This document shows positions 7,881 to 15,045 of a DNA stretch of 20,126 nt, one piece after another. Source of the stretch: JBCCFX01 sp039029515 (GTDB lineage Bacteria; Planctomycetota; Phycisphaerae; Phycisphaerales; SM1A02). Location: contig JBCCFX010000050.1 of the NCBI GenBank assembly GCA_039029515.1, positions 1-20,126 on the forward strand. The letters are read 5' to 3'. The stretch's first letter is position 1. Each line of letters opens with the position of its first letter. A model generated the notes under the pieces. It did not search any database and was not told the origin of the DNA. It saw only the letters and a program-made list of their open reading frames with translations. A program made the translations under genes and the position numbers.

Positions 7881-8378
7881 GTGAGTTATGACCTGTATCT
7901 CTACCCCAAAGACTCGGATGCCAACGAAGTCTACGACCTCATCGAAGAGCCGACCGAGGAACAGATTGCACTCCTGGAGCGTGCGATCCAGGGTGTTGAT
8001 ATCGAAGCCATCGTTGACCGACATTTTCCGCTGATGGATGTCCCCGACTTTGGGCCGGCTCGGTCGGCAGACATCGACAATGAGGGCGCGATTCTCATAC
8101 TTCATGCGACCTACAACCCGATTGCAGGGTCATCTGATGACCTGATGAGGCACGTTCTGCAATGCGTCGCCGACATTCAGAAGCAATCGCCATTGCTATG
8201 TTTTGATGCGCAATTGGACGCCGTCATCGATCCGCAGTCGGAGCTTGACATGTTGACGACCAAGTACGCCGAGGGCCGGACGATGTTGGATTCGTACACG
8301 GGACAGGGTGCGCCAACGCAACCGAGAATCGCTTCGCAACCGGCGAAATCACCATGGTGGAAGTTCTGGTCGTCGTAA
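7881..8378 (+). CDS. small uncharacterised cytosolic protein (MSYDLYLY type)
   Basis: 165 residues from a GTG at 7881, chosen because AAAGGA (7868-7873) lies seven bases upstream. The frame is open much further upstream, but that part is antisense to the secreted protein gene. The protein is acidic, has no signal peptide or membrane segment, starts MSYDLYLYPKDSD and ends in a tryptophan-rich tail SPWWKFWSS. The start resembles a group of short uncharacterised bacterial proteins that begin MSYDLY, but I cannot assign a function. It is followed after 58 bases by another small gene on the same strand, so the two may be co-transcribed. Confidence 0.75.
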   Translation: MSYDLYLYPKDSDANEVYDLIEEPTEEQIALLERAIQGVDIEAIVDRHFPLMDVPDFGPARSADIDNEGAILILHATYNPIAGSSDDLMRHVLQCVADIQKQSPLLCFDAQLDAVIDPQSELDMLTTKYAEGRTMLDSYTGQGAPTQPRIASQPAKSPWWKFWSS

Positions 8379-8436
8379 TGTGATTCGTACGCCGGCTTCA
8401 GCGAAGAAGGGCTACGGGACTCAGAGAGGCGCCTCC

Positions 8437-8916
8437 ATGTCCATTCGTGACGTTCTCATCCCCGCGTTGCGCGCTGAATTTGGTGAATCATCCTTTCACG
8501 TCGATTCGCCACCCAAACCCATTGTGACGTTCAGCGCACGCTGCCCTGACGTCGGAGATCTGACGATCTACGATGACGGCGACGAAGCAACTGTCGTCAT
8601 TGAGCACGTGACCCATCATCACGTAAACCCGTACGATGCGACGTTGAGTGACATGCAAGCGGCGACGTGGATTACGGAGCGAGTGATCGAGTTCATTCGA
8701 GATCTCTTCGCCGACCGCATCGTTCTCTGGGCCGTCGACCGCGGTCAAGGCGGCGGTGGCTGGTCGTGTGTGGACAAACCGGTGACAGCATGGGACGGGC
8801 CGGCGGGCAGCAATGCGTTTGTGTGGTCCGGGCCGATTACCACAACCGAGGAGACGACCTCAACCGGTAGCGATAGTGCGCGGCTGCTCAACTGGTTGAG
8901 GCGCAGGGAGTCATAG
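8437..8916 (+). CDS. small uncharacterised cytosolic protein
   Basis: 159 residues from the ATG at 8437, with GAGAGG (8424-8429) seven bases upstream. Mixed alpha/beta sequence with no signal peptide. Visible landmarks: PDVGDLTIYDDGDEATVVIEH (beta strands around an acidic turn), a histidine-rich HVTHHHVNPYD, then a helix and the segment DRIVLWAVDRGQGGGGW, followed by a low-complexity Thr/Ser-rich tail ending LLNWLRRRES. I do not recognise a named family. Its size and solitary small-gene neighbours recall immunity-type or stress proteins, but nothing in the sequence proves that. Convergent with the next gene, with 45 bases between stops. Confidence 0.75.
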   Translation: MSIRDVLIPALRAEFGESSFHVDSPPKPIVTFSARCPDVGDLTIYDDGDEATVVIEHVTHHHVNPYDATLSDMQAATWITERVIEFIRDLFADRIVLWAVDRGQGGGGWSCVDKPVTAWDGPAGSNAFVWSGPITTTEETTSTGSDSARLLNWLRRRES

Positions 8917-8961
8917 ACCGGAACGAATCGACAACCTGTGCAACCACGGTCAATACTGAAC

Positions 8962-9426
8962 TCACTTCCGTGGAAACACCCGATCACGATAGTTGGACCA
9001 CCCGTCGAAGCCGCCGGCCAGACCTGCATGCAGTTCGGCGGGAGATCGAATGACTACGGGCGTGAAACTGTCAGTGAGATCGGCCGGAAGGTGTACGATC
9101 GTTTCGTCAGTAAAGACGTATACAACCGCGTCCTCGGATGAATGCAAGATCACCATCTCGCCAGACTCGGCGACGCTGTAGATGAGATTCGAGACTCTCT
9201 GGCTGAGTCCACGCAGGTGGAATGCGCATGACTCGAAAGGCTCACTGCCATCAAGCCCGCTTGCTGAGAATTCGACCTCGTGTCCATCAGAGGTTTTCAC
9301 GATGAAGAACCCGAACTCATCGGGGCCACGATGGTCCGTCCGATCCAACACTGCCATCACGCCGGCCCGATTTGCTTCCGCCCGCTCACCGTCCGCGAAT
9401 CGCTGAAGGAACGCGTCGAAACTCAC
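8962..9426 (-). CDS. small uncharacterised protein (MSFDAFLQRF type)
   Basis: 154 residues from a GTG at 9426, supported by AGGAGG (complement of 9433-9438) six bases upstream. Starts MSFDAFLQRFADGERAEAN, which resembles a group of short, uncharacterised bacterial proteins sharing this opening; the role of that group is not known to me. No signal peptide or membrane segment. The middle looks like an alternating strand pattern (EFGFFIVKTSDGHEVEFSA, AVVYVFTDETIVHLP) and the end is basic (YRDRVFPRK). It lies 175 bases downstream of the STM3941-type gene on the same strand, with its own good ribosome binding site. Confidence 0.75.
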   Translation of the reverse strand: MSFDAFLQRFADGERAEANRAGVMAVLDRTDHRGPDEFGFFIVKTSDGHEVEFSASGLDGSEPFESCAFHLRGLSQRVSNLIYSVAESGEMVILHSSEDAVVYVFTDETIVHLPADLTDSFTPVVIRSPAELHAGLAGGFDGWSNYRDRVFPRK

Positions 9427-9601
9427 ATTGAGCCTCCTCGCAGTTACGTCGGGCGGGTTCTCCGATCCCGACGACTTTGATTCTCACGGGCGTTCGAATT
9501 CTTCACAAGCACGCAACAACGTCCGAACGCCGGCTTCCCCGGTCCATGTTGGGGAATTGCTCGTCGAGCGATTTGTCGTGCGATTTCGTCTCGAGTCGTC
9601 A

Positions 9602-10114
9602 TCACGTCTGGTTTCCCAGTGCCTTGTGCGCATCGAAGAGGAGCTCGTAGAGGGCATTCGAATCGATCTGCAAAGATTGAGACCCAATGGCATAAGGCGA
9701 ACCGACAAGATTGACATTCGCCTTCATGAGCATACGTCGCAGTCGCGATGCGTTGGAGAAGACTGCATCCGTGTCAACAACGTCGATCGCCACGAACGGC
9801 TCGGCGTTGACATGCACCCGTCGAATGCCCTCAATCGTCTGCCACGGAATGTGCACAGTTGCGAACATGCTCGAGTGCATGTCGATGCCATCGATATCGA
9901 TCGTGAGCCCGCGTATGCCGCCGAAGAAGTCGATCACCCCGAGCACGACAAAGCAGCCAAACACCACAGTACACATGATGCCGACCGCACTGACAACAAT
10001 GCTCGTTGACGTCACAAACAGGGCGATACCCAGCACGACGAATCCGAGGGATCCGAACGTGGCCAGCGAGACCTTTGTTCGGCTGGCAGGGATGTGAATC
10101 GGATCTGATTGCAC
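9602..10114 (-). CDS. STM3941-family membrane protein
   Basis: 170 residues from a GTG at 10114. Two hydrophobic segments, roughly 19-35 (FGSLGFVVLGIALFVTS) and 40-62, precede a cytosolic domain: LTIDIDGIDMHSSMFATVHIPW, then EGIRRV, then RMLMKANVNLVGSPYAIGSQSLQIDSNALYELL. This order (twin TM helices, 'IPW..I' turn, 'LMK.N...G.P..I....L.I....LY.LL') matches the STM3941 family, whose function is not established. There is no clear Shine-Dalgarno site. The start lies only 27 bases beyond a strong terminator that follows tRNA-Gly on the same strand, leaving little room for a separate promoter, so expression may depend on readthrough or on a promoter overlapping the hairpin. Confidence 0.75.
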   Translation of the reverse strand: MQSDPIHIPASRTKVSLATFGSLGFVVLGIALFVTSTSIVVSAVGIMCTVVFGCFVVLGVIDFFGGIRGLTIDIDGIDMHSSMFATVHIPWQTIEGIRRVHVNAEPFVAIDVVDTDAVFSNASRLRRMLMKANVNLVGSPYAIGSQSLQIDSNALYELLFDAHKALGNQT

Positions 10115-10141
10115 GTCAGCCGTCCAGAATCCTCTCCAACG

Positions 10142-10172
10142 AAAAACGGCCGCTGACTTTCGTCAGCAGCCG
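10142..10172 (-). terminator. rho-independent terminator after tRNA-Gly
   Basis: On the minus strand GGCTGCTGAC and GTCAGCGGCC form a ten-pair stem (one G-U) around a GAAA tetraloop, followed by TTTTT (complement of 10142-10146). It starts about 25 bases after the tRNA 3' end, as expected for a tRNA transcript. It lies just ahead of the start of the STM3941-type gene. Confidence 0.85.
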
Positions 10173-10196
10173 CCTCATCTTTCCACTTCCGTCCAA

Positions 10197-10268
10197 AGCG
10201 GGTGATCGGATTCGAACCGACGACATTCACGTTGGCAACGTGACGCTCTACCACTGAGCTACACCCGC
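10197..10268 (-). tRNA. tRNA-Gly (anticodon GCC)
   Basis: A 72-nt cloverleaf on the minus strand: acceptor GCGGGTG pairs fully with CACCCGC, D-arm GCTC-AGTGGTA-GAGC, anticodon arm TCACG-TTGCCAA-CGTGA with anticodon GCC, a five-base variable loop, and T-arm GTCGG-TTCGAAT-CCGAT. The discriminator is T and the CCA end is not encoded. It is flanked by a promoter candidate and a strong terminator, so it looks like a monocistronic tRNA unit. No partial duplicate of the tRNA 3' end, which would mark an integrated element, was seen in the window. Confidence 0.97.
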
Positions 10269-10283
10269 GTCGCGAGACCGGGA

Positions 10284-10311
10284 AGTTTACCACACCGCCG
10301 ACCCGTGGCAA
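10284..10311 (-). promoter_or_regulatory. candidate sigma-70 promoter of tRNA-Gly
   Basis: On the minus strand TTGCCA (complement of 10306-10311) and TAAACT (complement of 10284-10289) are separated by 16 bases. The -10 hexamer ends 15 bases before the mature tRNA 5' end, a fitting distance for a short leader. Confidence 0.55.
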
Positions 10312-10491
10312 GGCCTTCACGCCAGCCAATCGCAGCCTCCTGGCGACCTCCCCATGACGGTCGCCGGCGGCCCGTTTTCCCGGACCCCAACCACCGCCTG
10401 ACGCCCGGAAACCAACGCGCCCCTTGTCGACCGGCACCCAACCGCCCGACAATGCTCACGTTGCACCCTGACCCCTTCGGAGGCCATCGCC

Positions 10492-12162
10492 ATGCATCGC
10501 TCCCCCGCATTCATCCCCGCACTCCTGCTCGCCGCCACGAGCTCCGTCGCCGCCGCACCGCAGGACGCCGCTCCCGCAGACACCGTCATCGTCAACGCCC
10601 GGATCTGGTCCGATGGCCTCCCGGCGTTCGCCCCCACCGCCGCCATCCGCGATGGTGCGTTCATTCACGTCGGCGAGACCGTGGATGACTTCACCGGCCC
10701 CAACACCGAGATCATCAATGTCAACGGCGCGGTCGTCCTGCCGGGCCTCATCGACAGCCATGTGCACATGCTCGGTGGCGGTCAACAACTCAGCCAACTG
10801 CAACTCCGCGAAGCCGACAGCAAGATGGACTTCATCGCCCGTGTCGCCGACTGGGCGGCAGCGCTGCCCCAGGATGCGTGGATCCTCGGCGGACGATGGT
10901 CCACCGAAAGCTGGCCGAGCATCGAGCAGCCGACGAAGGACTGGCTCGATGACGTCACAGGCGACCGACCGCTGTTCCTCCCGCGCATGGATGGACACTC
11001 CGCCATCGTGAACTCGAAAGCGCTGGAGATCGCCGGCATCACCGCCGATGGTCCTGAGAATCCAGTTGGCGGCGTCATCGATCGCGATCCGGTCACCAAC
11101 GAACCGACCGGCATCCTGCGCGAGTCAGCGATGAGCCTCGTTGGACGCTTCATTCCGCAGCCCGACCTCAACGACGATGTGGCCGCGCTGCGCCGCGCGA
11201 TGGATCACGCACTCTCGAACGGCGTCACGACCGTCGCCGACATTCCATCGCTGACCGATCTTGATGCGTACGAACGACTCGCCCGCGATGGCGCGCCGCC
11301 CGTTCGTTTCTACCTGTATGTCACGGCTGATGACTGGATGCGCGTCGTCCGCGCTCGCGACAATTTCGACGGCCTGCCGGGCTTCATCGAAATCAACGGC
11401 GCGAAGGCGTATCTCGATGGCAGCCTTGGTTCACGGACGGCGATGATGACCGCGCCGTTTCTTAACAACGAGCCGGAACGGCCGGACTGGAGCGGCCTCT
11501 GGGCGGCAGGCGTGGAAGATGGTCAGTTCGCGACGAACATCGTGAGCGCCATGCGTGGCGGCCTTCAACCGATCGTGCATGCGATCGGCGATGAAGCGAA
11601 CCGCGCTCTGCTCGACATGGTGATGATGACGTACGGCGAGGACGTCCGAACTGCCCGACCGCGCAGCGAACACGCACAACATCTTCGCGCGGAAGACATT
11701 CCCATCTTCGCGGAACGCGGCGTCATTGCGTCGATGCAGCCGTTTCACAAGGCAGATGATGGCCGCTACGCAGAGGACTATCTCGGTGAACAGCGCTGCC
11801 GGTCGAGCTACGCCTACAAGAGCCTGCTTGATGCGGGCGCGGTGCTGGTGTTCGGCTCAGACTGGCCGGTGGTCACGATCAACCCACTCCTGGGTATGGA
11901 GACGGCGGTGACCGGTCGCATTCTTGATGGCACGTTCTGGCAGACACAGGAGAACATCACGGTCGCCGAAGCGTTGCGCGCGTACACGTCATCGGCCGCG
12001 TATGGCATTCAGCAGGAAGGTCGACTCGGCGTGATCGCACCTGGCGCCCGAGCAGATTTCATCGTGCTTGACGGCTCGCCGTTCGGCGCGGAGGTTGACT
12101 GGTCATCGATTCGCGTCCGCACGACGTATGTGGATGGGAAGAAGGTGTGGGTGGCGGAGTAG
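10492..12162 (+). CDS. exported amidohydrolase, YtcJ-like (Amidohydro_3) family
   Basis: A 556-residue metal-dependent hydrolase with a signal peptide (1-22, ending SVAAA), so it acts outside the cytoplasm. GGAGG (10479-10483) lies eight bases before the ATG. Features of the amidohydrolase barrel: the N-terminal strand DTVIVNARIWS, the metal motif GLIDSHVHM (H90, H92), K305 in GAKAYLDGSLGSR at the position of the bridging lysine, H363 in VHAIGDEAN, H394/H397 in RSEHAQH, catalytic D457 in FGSDWPV, and the C-terminal strand ADFIVLDGSPF. The family includes formamide deformylases and many uncharacterised enzymes, so the substrate is unknown. It stands alone between divergent tRNA and convergent genes. 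The stop codon is followed within two bases by a purine-rich repeat element. Confidence 0.9.
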   Translation: MHRSPAFIPALLLAATSSVAAAPQDAAPADTVIVNARIWSDGLPAFAPTAAIRDGAFIHVGETVDDFTGPNTEIINVNGAVVLPGLIDSHVHMLGGGQQLSQLQLREADSKMDFIARVADWAAALPQDAWILGGRWSTESWPSIEQPTKDWLDDVTGDRPLFLPRMDGHSAIVNSKALEIAGITADGPENPVGGVIDRDPVTNEPTGILRESAMSLVGRFIPQPDLNDDVAALRRAMDHALSNGVTTVADIPSLTDLDAYERLARDGAPPVRFYLYVTADDWMRVVRARDNFDGLPGFIEINGAKAYLDGSLGSRTAMMTAPFLNNEPERPDWSGLWAAGVEDGQFATNIVSAMRGGLQPIVHAIGDEANRALLDMVMMTYGEDVRTARPRSEHAQHLRAEDIPIFAERGVIASMQPFHKADDGRYAEDYLGEQRCRSSYAYKSLLDAGAVLVFGSDWPVVTINPLLGMETAVTGRILDGTFWQTQENITVAEALRAYTSSAAYGIQQEGRLGVIAPGARADFIVLDGSPFGAEVDWSSIRVRTTYVDGKKVWVAE

Positions 12163-12163
12163 T

Positions 12164-12327
12164 GAGAAGGGAAGAGCGAAGAGGGAATAGCAACAGAGCA
12201 AGGAAGGCACGATGAGATCGACCAGGCATCATTCAGTTTGTCTGTAAGCGCCTGTTCCTTCATCGCTTTTCCCTTTTCACTCTTCGCTTCTCGCTCTTCC
12301 CTCTTCCCTCTTCGCTTTTCACTTCTC
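12164..12327. repeat. purine/pyrimidine-rich element bounded by a 24-bp imperfect inverted repeat
   Basis: The left arm (12164-12187, GAGAAGGGAAGAGCGAAGAG...) and the right arm (12304-12327) are inverted complements at 22 of 24 positions. Purines dominate the left arm and pyrimidines run through 12266-12336 with repeats of CTTCCCTCTTC. The 250-base gap between the amidohydrolase and the propeller protein gene is otherwise free of genes. It may be a MITE-like or REP-like non-coding element, or a tract able to form triplex DNA. No target-site duplication is evident. Confidence 0.5.
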
Positions 12328-12337
12328 CCTTCCCCAA

Positions 12338-12375
12338 CGAAAAGACCCCGATCCGCAGATGCGGACCGGGGTCTT
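12338..12375 (-). terminator. strong terminator of the propeller protein gene
   Basis: Arms 12342-12357 and 12360-12375 form a 16-bp hairpin with one mismatch around a two-base gap (loop closes on the inner A-T pairs). On the minus strand the hairpin is followed by TTTTCG, while on the plus strand no T-run follows. It begins 37 bases beyond the stop of the minus-strand propeller gene. Confidence 0.75.
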
Positions 12376-12412
12376 GAGTAAGCAATACACCCAACTTTGG
12401 GTCGTTTCAGGC

Positions 12413-14947
12413 TTACGCCGGGCACGCACCGAAGCTGTTGATGACGTTCAGCAGGTCGTCGATGTTGACGATGCCGTTGCCGAAGGTGCCATCACCGTTA
12501 TCCGGCGAGGAGTCGGCGGGGCCGCCGGCTTCACCGAAGCGGTTGATGACGTCGAGCAGGTCATCGATGTTGACCACGCCATTGCCGAACGTTCCGTCAC
12601 CGTTATCCGGAGCGGAGTCTGCCGGGCATGCGGGGGTCGGATCTTCATTGCAGACGAGCGACTCAACCTGGAAGTCGTCGATGCCGGCTTCCGTGATCGA
12701 GTTGTTCGGGCTGTCCGAAGCGATGAAGCGCACACGAATCTCCGAGGTCGGCGTGACATAGTCACCGACGACGAACGACGCGGTTTCCCACTGGGCGTTC
12801 GTACCACCGGTGGTCATCGCCGGGACCGGCACCCAGTTGGCACCGTTGTCGTTGGAGATTTCGACTTCGAGGAAGTCGGGGATGTGCGTGCCGCCCGGGC
12901 TCAGGCTGGCGAACCAGCGATCGAACGACACGGTACCGTCGGTACCCGAGAGGTCAATGGTCGGTGAGATGAGGTAGGTCGGGCCACCGTCGATATCGTT
13001 GGCACCCGCTGACGTACCGTCACCGTTCTGAGTCACGAACGCGAGCACGTTGGCTGCGCCCTGCGTGCTGTCCGCACCCGGGGCAGAAGTCACGCCACCG
13101 AAGAGTTCGGTGACCGGCTCAGCCTGTTCCCATGCACCACTCGAGAGCGAACCGTCGTTCTGGATCGTCCAGGTGTCGACAGCGCCTTCGAATTCATCAC
13201 GGAATGCAAGTTCCTGACCTTCGGCCGCGATCGCGGTGTAGAAGGACGCCGGAGCACCTGCAGGATCGGTGAACGTACCGCCGCCCACGAGTTCCGCTTC
13301 GACGTAGTAGCGAACGTCTTCGGCGCAATCAACGCCAGGGATCTGGGCTTCGTACATGTTGCCGCCCTGATCAACGGTCACGGCCGGGTTGAACGGGCCA
13401 CCGTCGATGGACACGAAGAGCTGACCTGAACCCGGCTCGACGGTCGAACCGCCGATGGCGTTGAGTTCGATGTCAAACGTGGTCGTGGTGGACGGCTCGA
13501 TGAAGACCGGACGACCGTTCGGGTACAGGAATGTCAGACCGATCGGCGGGTTGTTCATGTACACCTCAGTGGTGTTGCAACGACCCACGATCATGTCCAG
13601 CCAACCGTCACCGTTGATGTCGAACACAGCGACATCGTGGGTACCGTCAGAATCCGCGAACGGGATGACCTGACCTTCTTCGGTGAATGACGGGTTCGAG
13701 CCACCGCTGTTGCGGTAGATCTGCATACGACGGCTGCAGCCGGCGATGTCGACGTCAACATCCGTCTGGATGATGTCGTTGAAACCGTCATTGTTGAGGT
13801 CGGCGATCCATGAGTTGCCACCGAAGCCGCCGGTTGCGGACGGCATGGTGTTCTGCGAGAAGTTGACCTGACCGTCGCCACCGATGCCGGTGGAGAGCAG
13901 GTAGCGGTCGGTACCATCGTCGGTAATGACGAGGTCAAGGATGCCGTCATCGTTGAGATGGCCGGCGGAGACGAAGTACGGCGCGACGTTGTAGAGCTCG
14001 TCATAGTCGCTGAAGAAGCCGTCCGCACCTTCGCTGTTGTTGATGTTGTTGTAGACGATCGCGATATGCGTCGGCGCATTGAGCGACGTCTGCTTCACGA
14101 CATCTGCACGACCGTCGTTGTTCATGTCAACGATGATGCTGGCAGCGCCGAACGCAGCCTTGAGATAGTTATCCGGTCCACCACTGCTGTAGTTGTGGAT
14201 CTTGCCCATGCGGGTGAGGCTTTCATCGGTGAAGAAGCCGCTGCCGTTGTTGATGAGCAGGCGGTTGTTGAAGTCGATGATCTGGCCGCCGCCGGAGTCG
14301 TAATCGCCGAAGTAGAGGTCCTGATCGCCGTCACCGTCGACGTCGCCTGCAGAGACCGAGCAGAAACGCGGTGCTGCGGGGCCGGCTTCCATTTCCGGGA
14401 TACGAGCGGACTCGTACCTGAAACCACGCCAGCTGCCATCACCATTGAAGCCAAGGTTGACGTAGACACGCGGGTTCTTGAGGTGAAGCGCATCGCCGTC
14501 CGACAGTGTCGTCGCCGTGATGATGTCGAGCAGGCCGTCGCCGGTCAGGTCGACGAGTTGCACGTCACGGTCGTTCGTCGGGGTGTTGAAACCCTGATCG
14601 CCGCCGACATCCGATGCGGTTGCGAACTGGGTGGTTCGGTCAACGAAGACGCCGTCGATCGCCTGACCGTCCGCGACACCTTCGTTCATGAGCAGGACGT
14701 TGGTGCGCTTGCCGGTCGAGGTGAACGGCTGCTTGCGGACGACCACGACATCGATGTCGCCATCCATGTCAACGTCGCCCCATGCGTAATCCTTCTCCTC
14801 AGAGTCGGTCGTCGTCAGAGACGGCGAGTTCGCGGGAATGCCAAGGCGCTGCGTCGTTTCATCGACGAAGTCAACCCAGCCTCCCGCCATAGCGGGAACC
14901 GCAAAAAGCGATCCCACCAGAAGTGCGATGGTCTGGTTTCTATTCAT
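12413..14947 (-). CDS. secreted seven-repeat FG-GAP/VCBS beta-propeller protein with dockerin-like tail
   Basis: An 844-residue exported protein; signal peptide 1-21 (ending PAMA). Residues about 25-470 contain seven calcium loops of the form DxDxDGxxD, at 58-66, 133-141, 202-210, 274-282, 330-338, 383-391 and 443-451, consistent with a seven-bladed integrin-type propeller. A beta domain with an EDVRYYVEA segment (about 500-575) follows. Next is a jelly-roll or lectin-like domain (about 578-766: DEFEGAVDTW, LISPTIDLSG, GIDDFQVES). The C-terminus is the duplicated dockerin-like module (774-844) with two GNGxVNIDDLL units and a cysteine three residues from the end. No catalytic motif is seen; binding or surface display is likely. 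GGAAGG lies about nine bases before the ATG. It follows the di-heme oxidoreductase gene by 98 bases on the same strand, so the two may be co-expressed. Confidence 0.9.
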   Translation of the reverse strand: MNRNQTIALLVGSLFAVPAMAGGWVDFVDETTQRLGIPANSPSLTTTDSEEKDYAWGDVDMDGDIDVVVVRKQPFTSTGKRTNVLLMNEGVADGQAIDGVFVDRTTQFATASDVGGDQGFNTPTNDRDVQLVDLTGDGLLDIITATTLSDGDALHLKNPRVYVNLGFNGDGSWRGFRYESARIPEMEAGPAAPRFCSVSAGDVDGDGDQDLYFGDYDSGGGQIIDFNNRLLINNGSGFFTDESLTRMGKIHNYSSGGPDNYLKAAFGAASIIVDMNNDGRADVVKQTSLNAPTHIAIVYNNINNSEGADGFFSDYDELYNVAPYFVSAGHLNDDGILDLVITDDGTDRYLLSTGIGGDGQVNFSQNTMPSATGGFGGNSWIADLNNDGFNDIIQTDVDVDIAGCSRRMQIYRNSGGSNPSFTEEGQVIPFADSDGTHDVAVFDINGDGWLDMIVGRCNTTEVYMNNPPIGLTFLYPNGRPVFIEPSTTTTFDIELNAIGGSTVEPGSGQLFVSIDGGPFNPAVTVDQGGNMYEAQIPGVDCAEDVRYYVEAELVGGGTFTDPAGAPASFYTAIAAEGQELAFRDEFEGAVDTWTIQNDGSLSSGAWEQAEPVTELFGGVTSAPGADSTQGAANVLAFVTQNGDGTSAGANDIDGGPTYLISPTIDLSGTDGTVSFDRWFASLSPGGTHIPDFLEVEISNDNGANWVPVPAMTTGGTNAQWETASFVVGDYVTPTSEIRVRFIASDSPNNSITEAGIDDFQVESLVCNEDPTPACPADSAPDNGDGTFGNGVVNIDDLLDVINRFGEAGGPADSSPDNGDGTFGNGIVNIDDLLNVINSFGACPA
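12416..12628 (-). repeat. dockerin-like duplicated module (copy 2 of 4)
   Basis: Encodes the tail of the propeller protein. The two halves are nearly identical to each other (APDNGDGTFGNGVVNIDD and SPDNGDGTFGNGIVNIDD), and the nucleotides are also close, suggesting recent duplication or gene conversion. Confidence 0.8.
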
Positions 14948-14971
14948 GGTGAAGGGCCTTCCTTACTCTTC

Positions 14972-14990
14972 GTGAGTCTCCATGACTCAC
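14972..14990 (-). promoter_or_regulatory. hairpin in the leader of the propeller protein gene
   Basis: GTGAGTC and GACTCAC form a perfect seven-bp stem with a five-base loop, 24 bases before the propeller ATG and about 25 bases beyond the previous stop codon region. No T-run follows on the minus strand, so it is not a standard terminator. An mRNA-stability or processing hairpin between two co-transcribed genes is possible. Confidence 0.35.
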
Positions 14991-15045
14991 ACCGCGATGG
15001 GGCGTTGTACCGGGACGACTCGCGTCGTACTCAATCCGGTCCCGA

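Noticed and set aside
9484..9717. A 77-codon minus-strand frame that runs from the STM3941-type gene into the following gap (ending VRTLLRACEEFERP)
   Set aside because: More than half overlaps the real gene in another frame, and the first part is Arg/Ser/Thr-rich noise. The last 20 residues look slightly protein-like but there is no start signal; a decayed gene end cannot be excluded.
10197..10268. tRNA-Gly as an integration site for a mobile island
   Set aside because: No integrase, no duplicate of the tRNA 3' end in the window and no composition break on either side.
12009..12425. A 138-codon minus-strand frame through the purine-rich element
   Set aside because: It overlaps the amidohydrolase end in antisense and reads low-complexity EKRREEREAKSEK-type sequence from the repeat tract.
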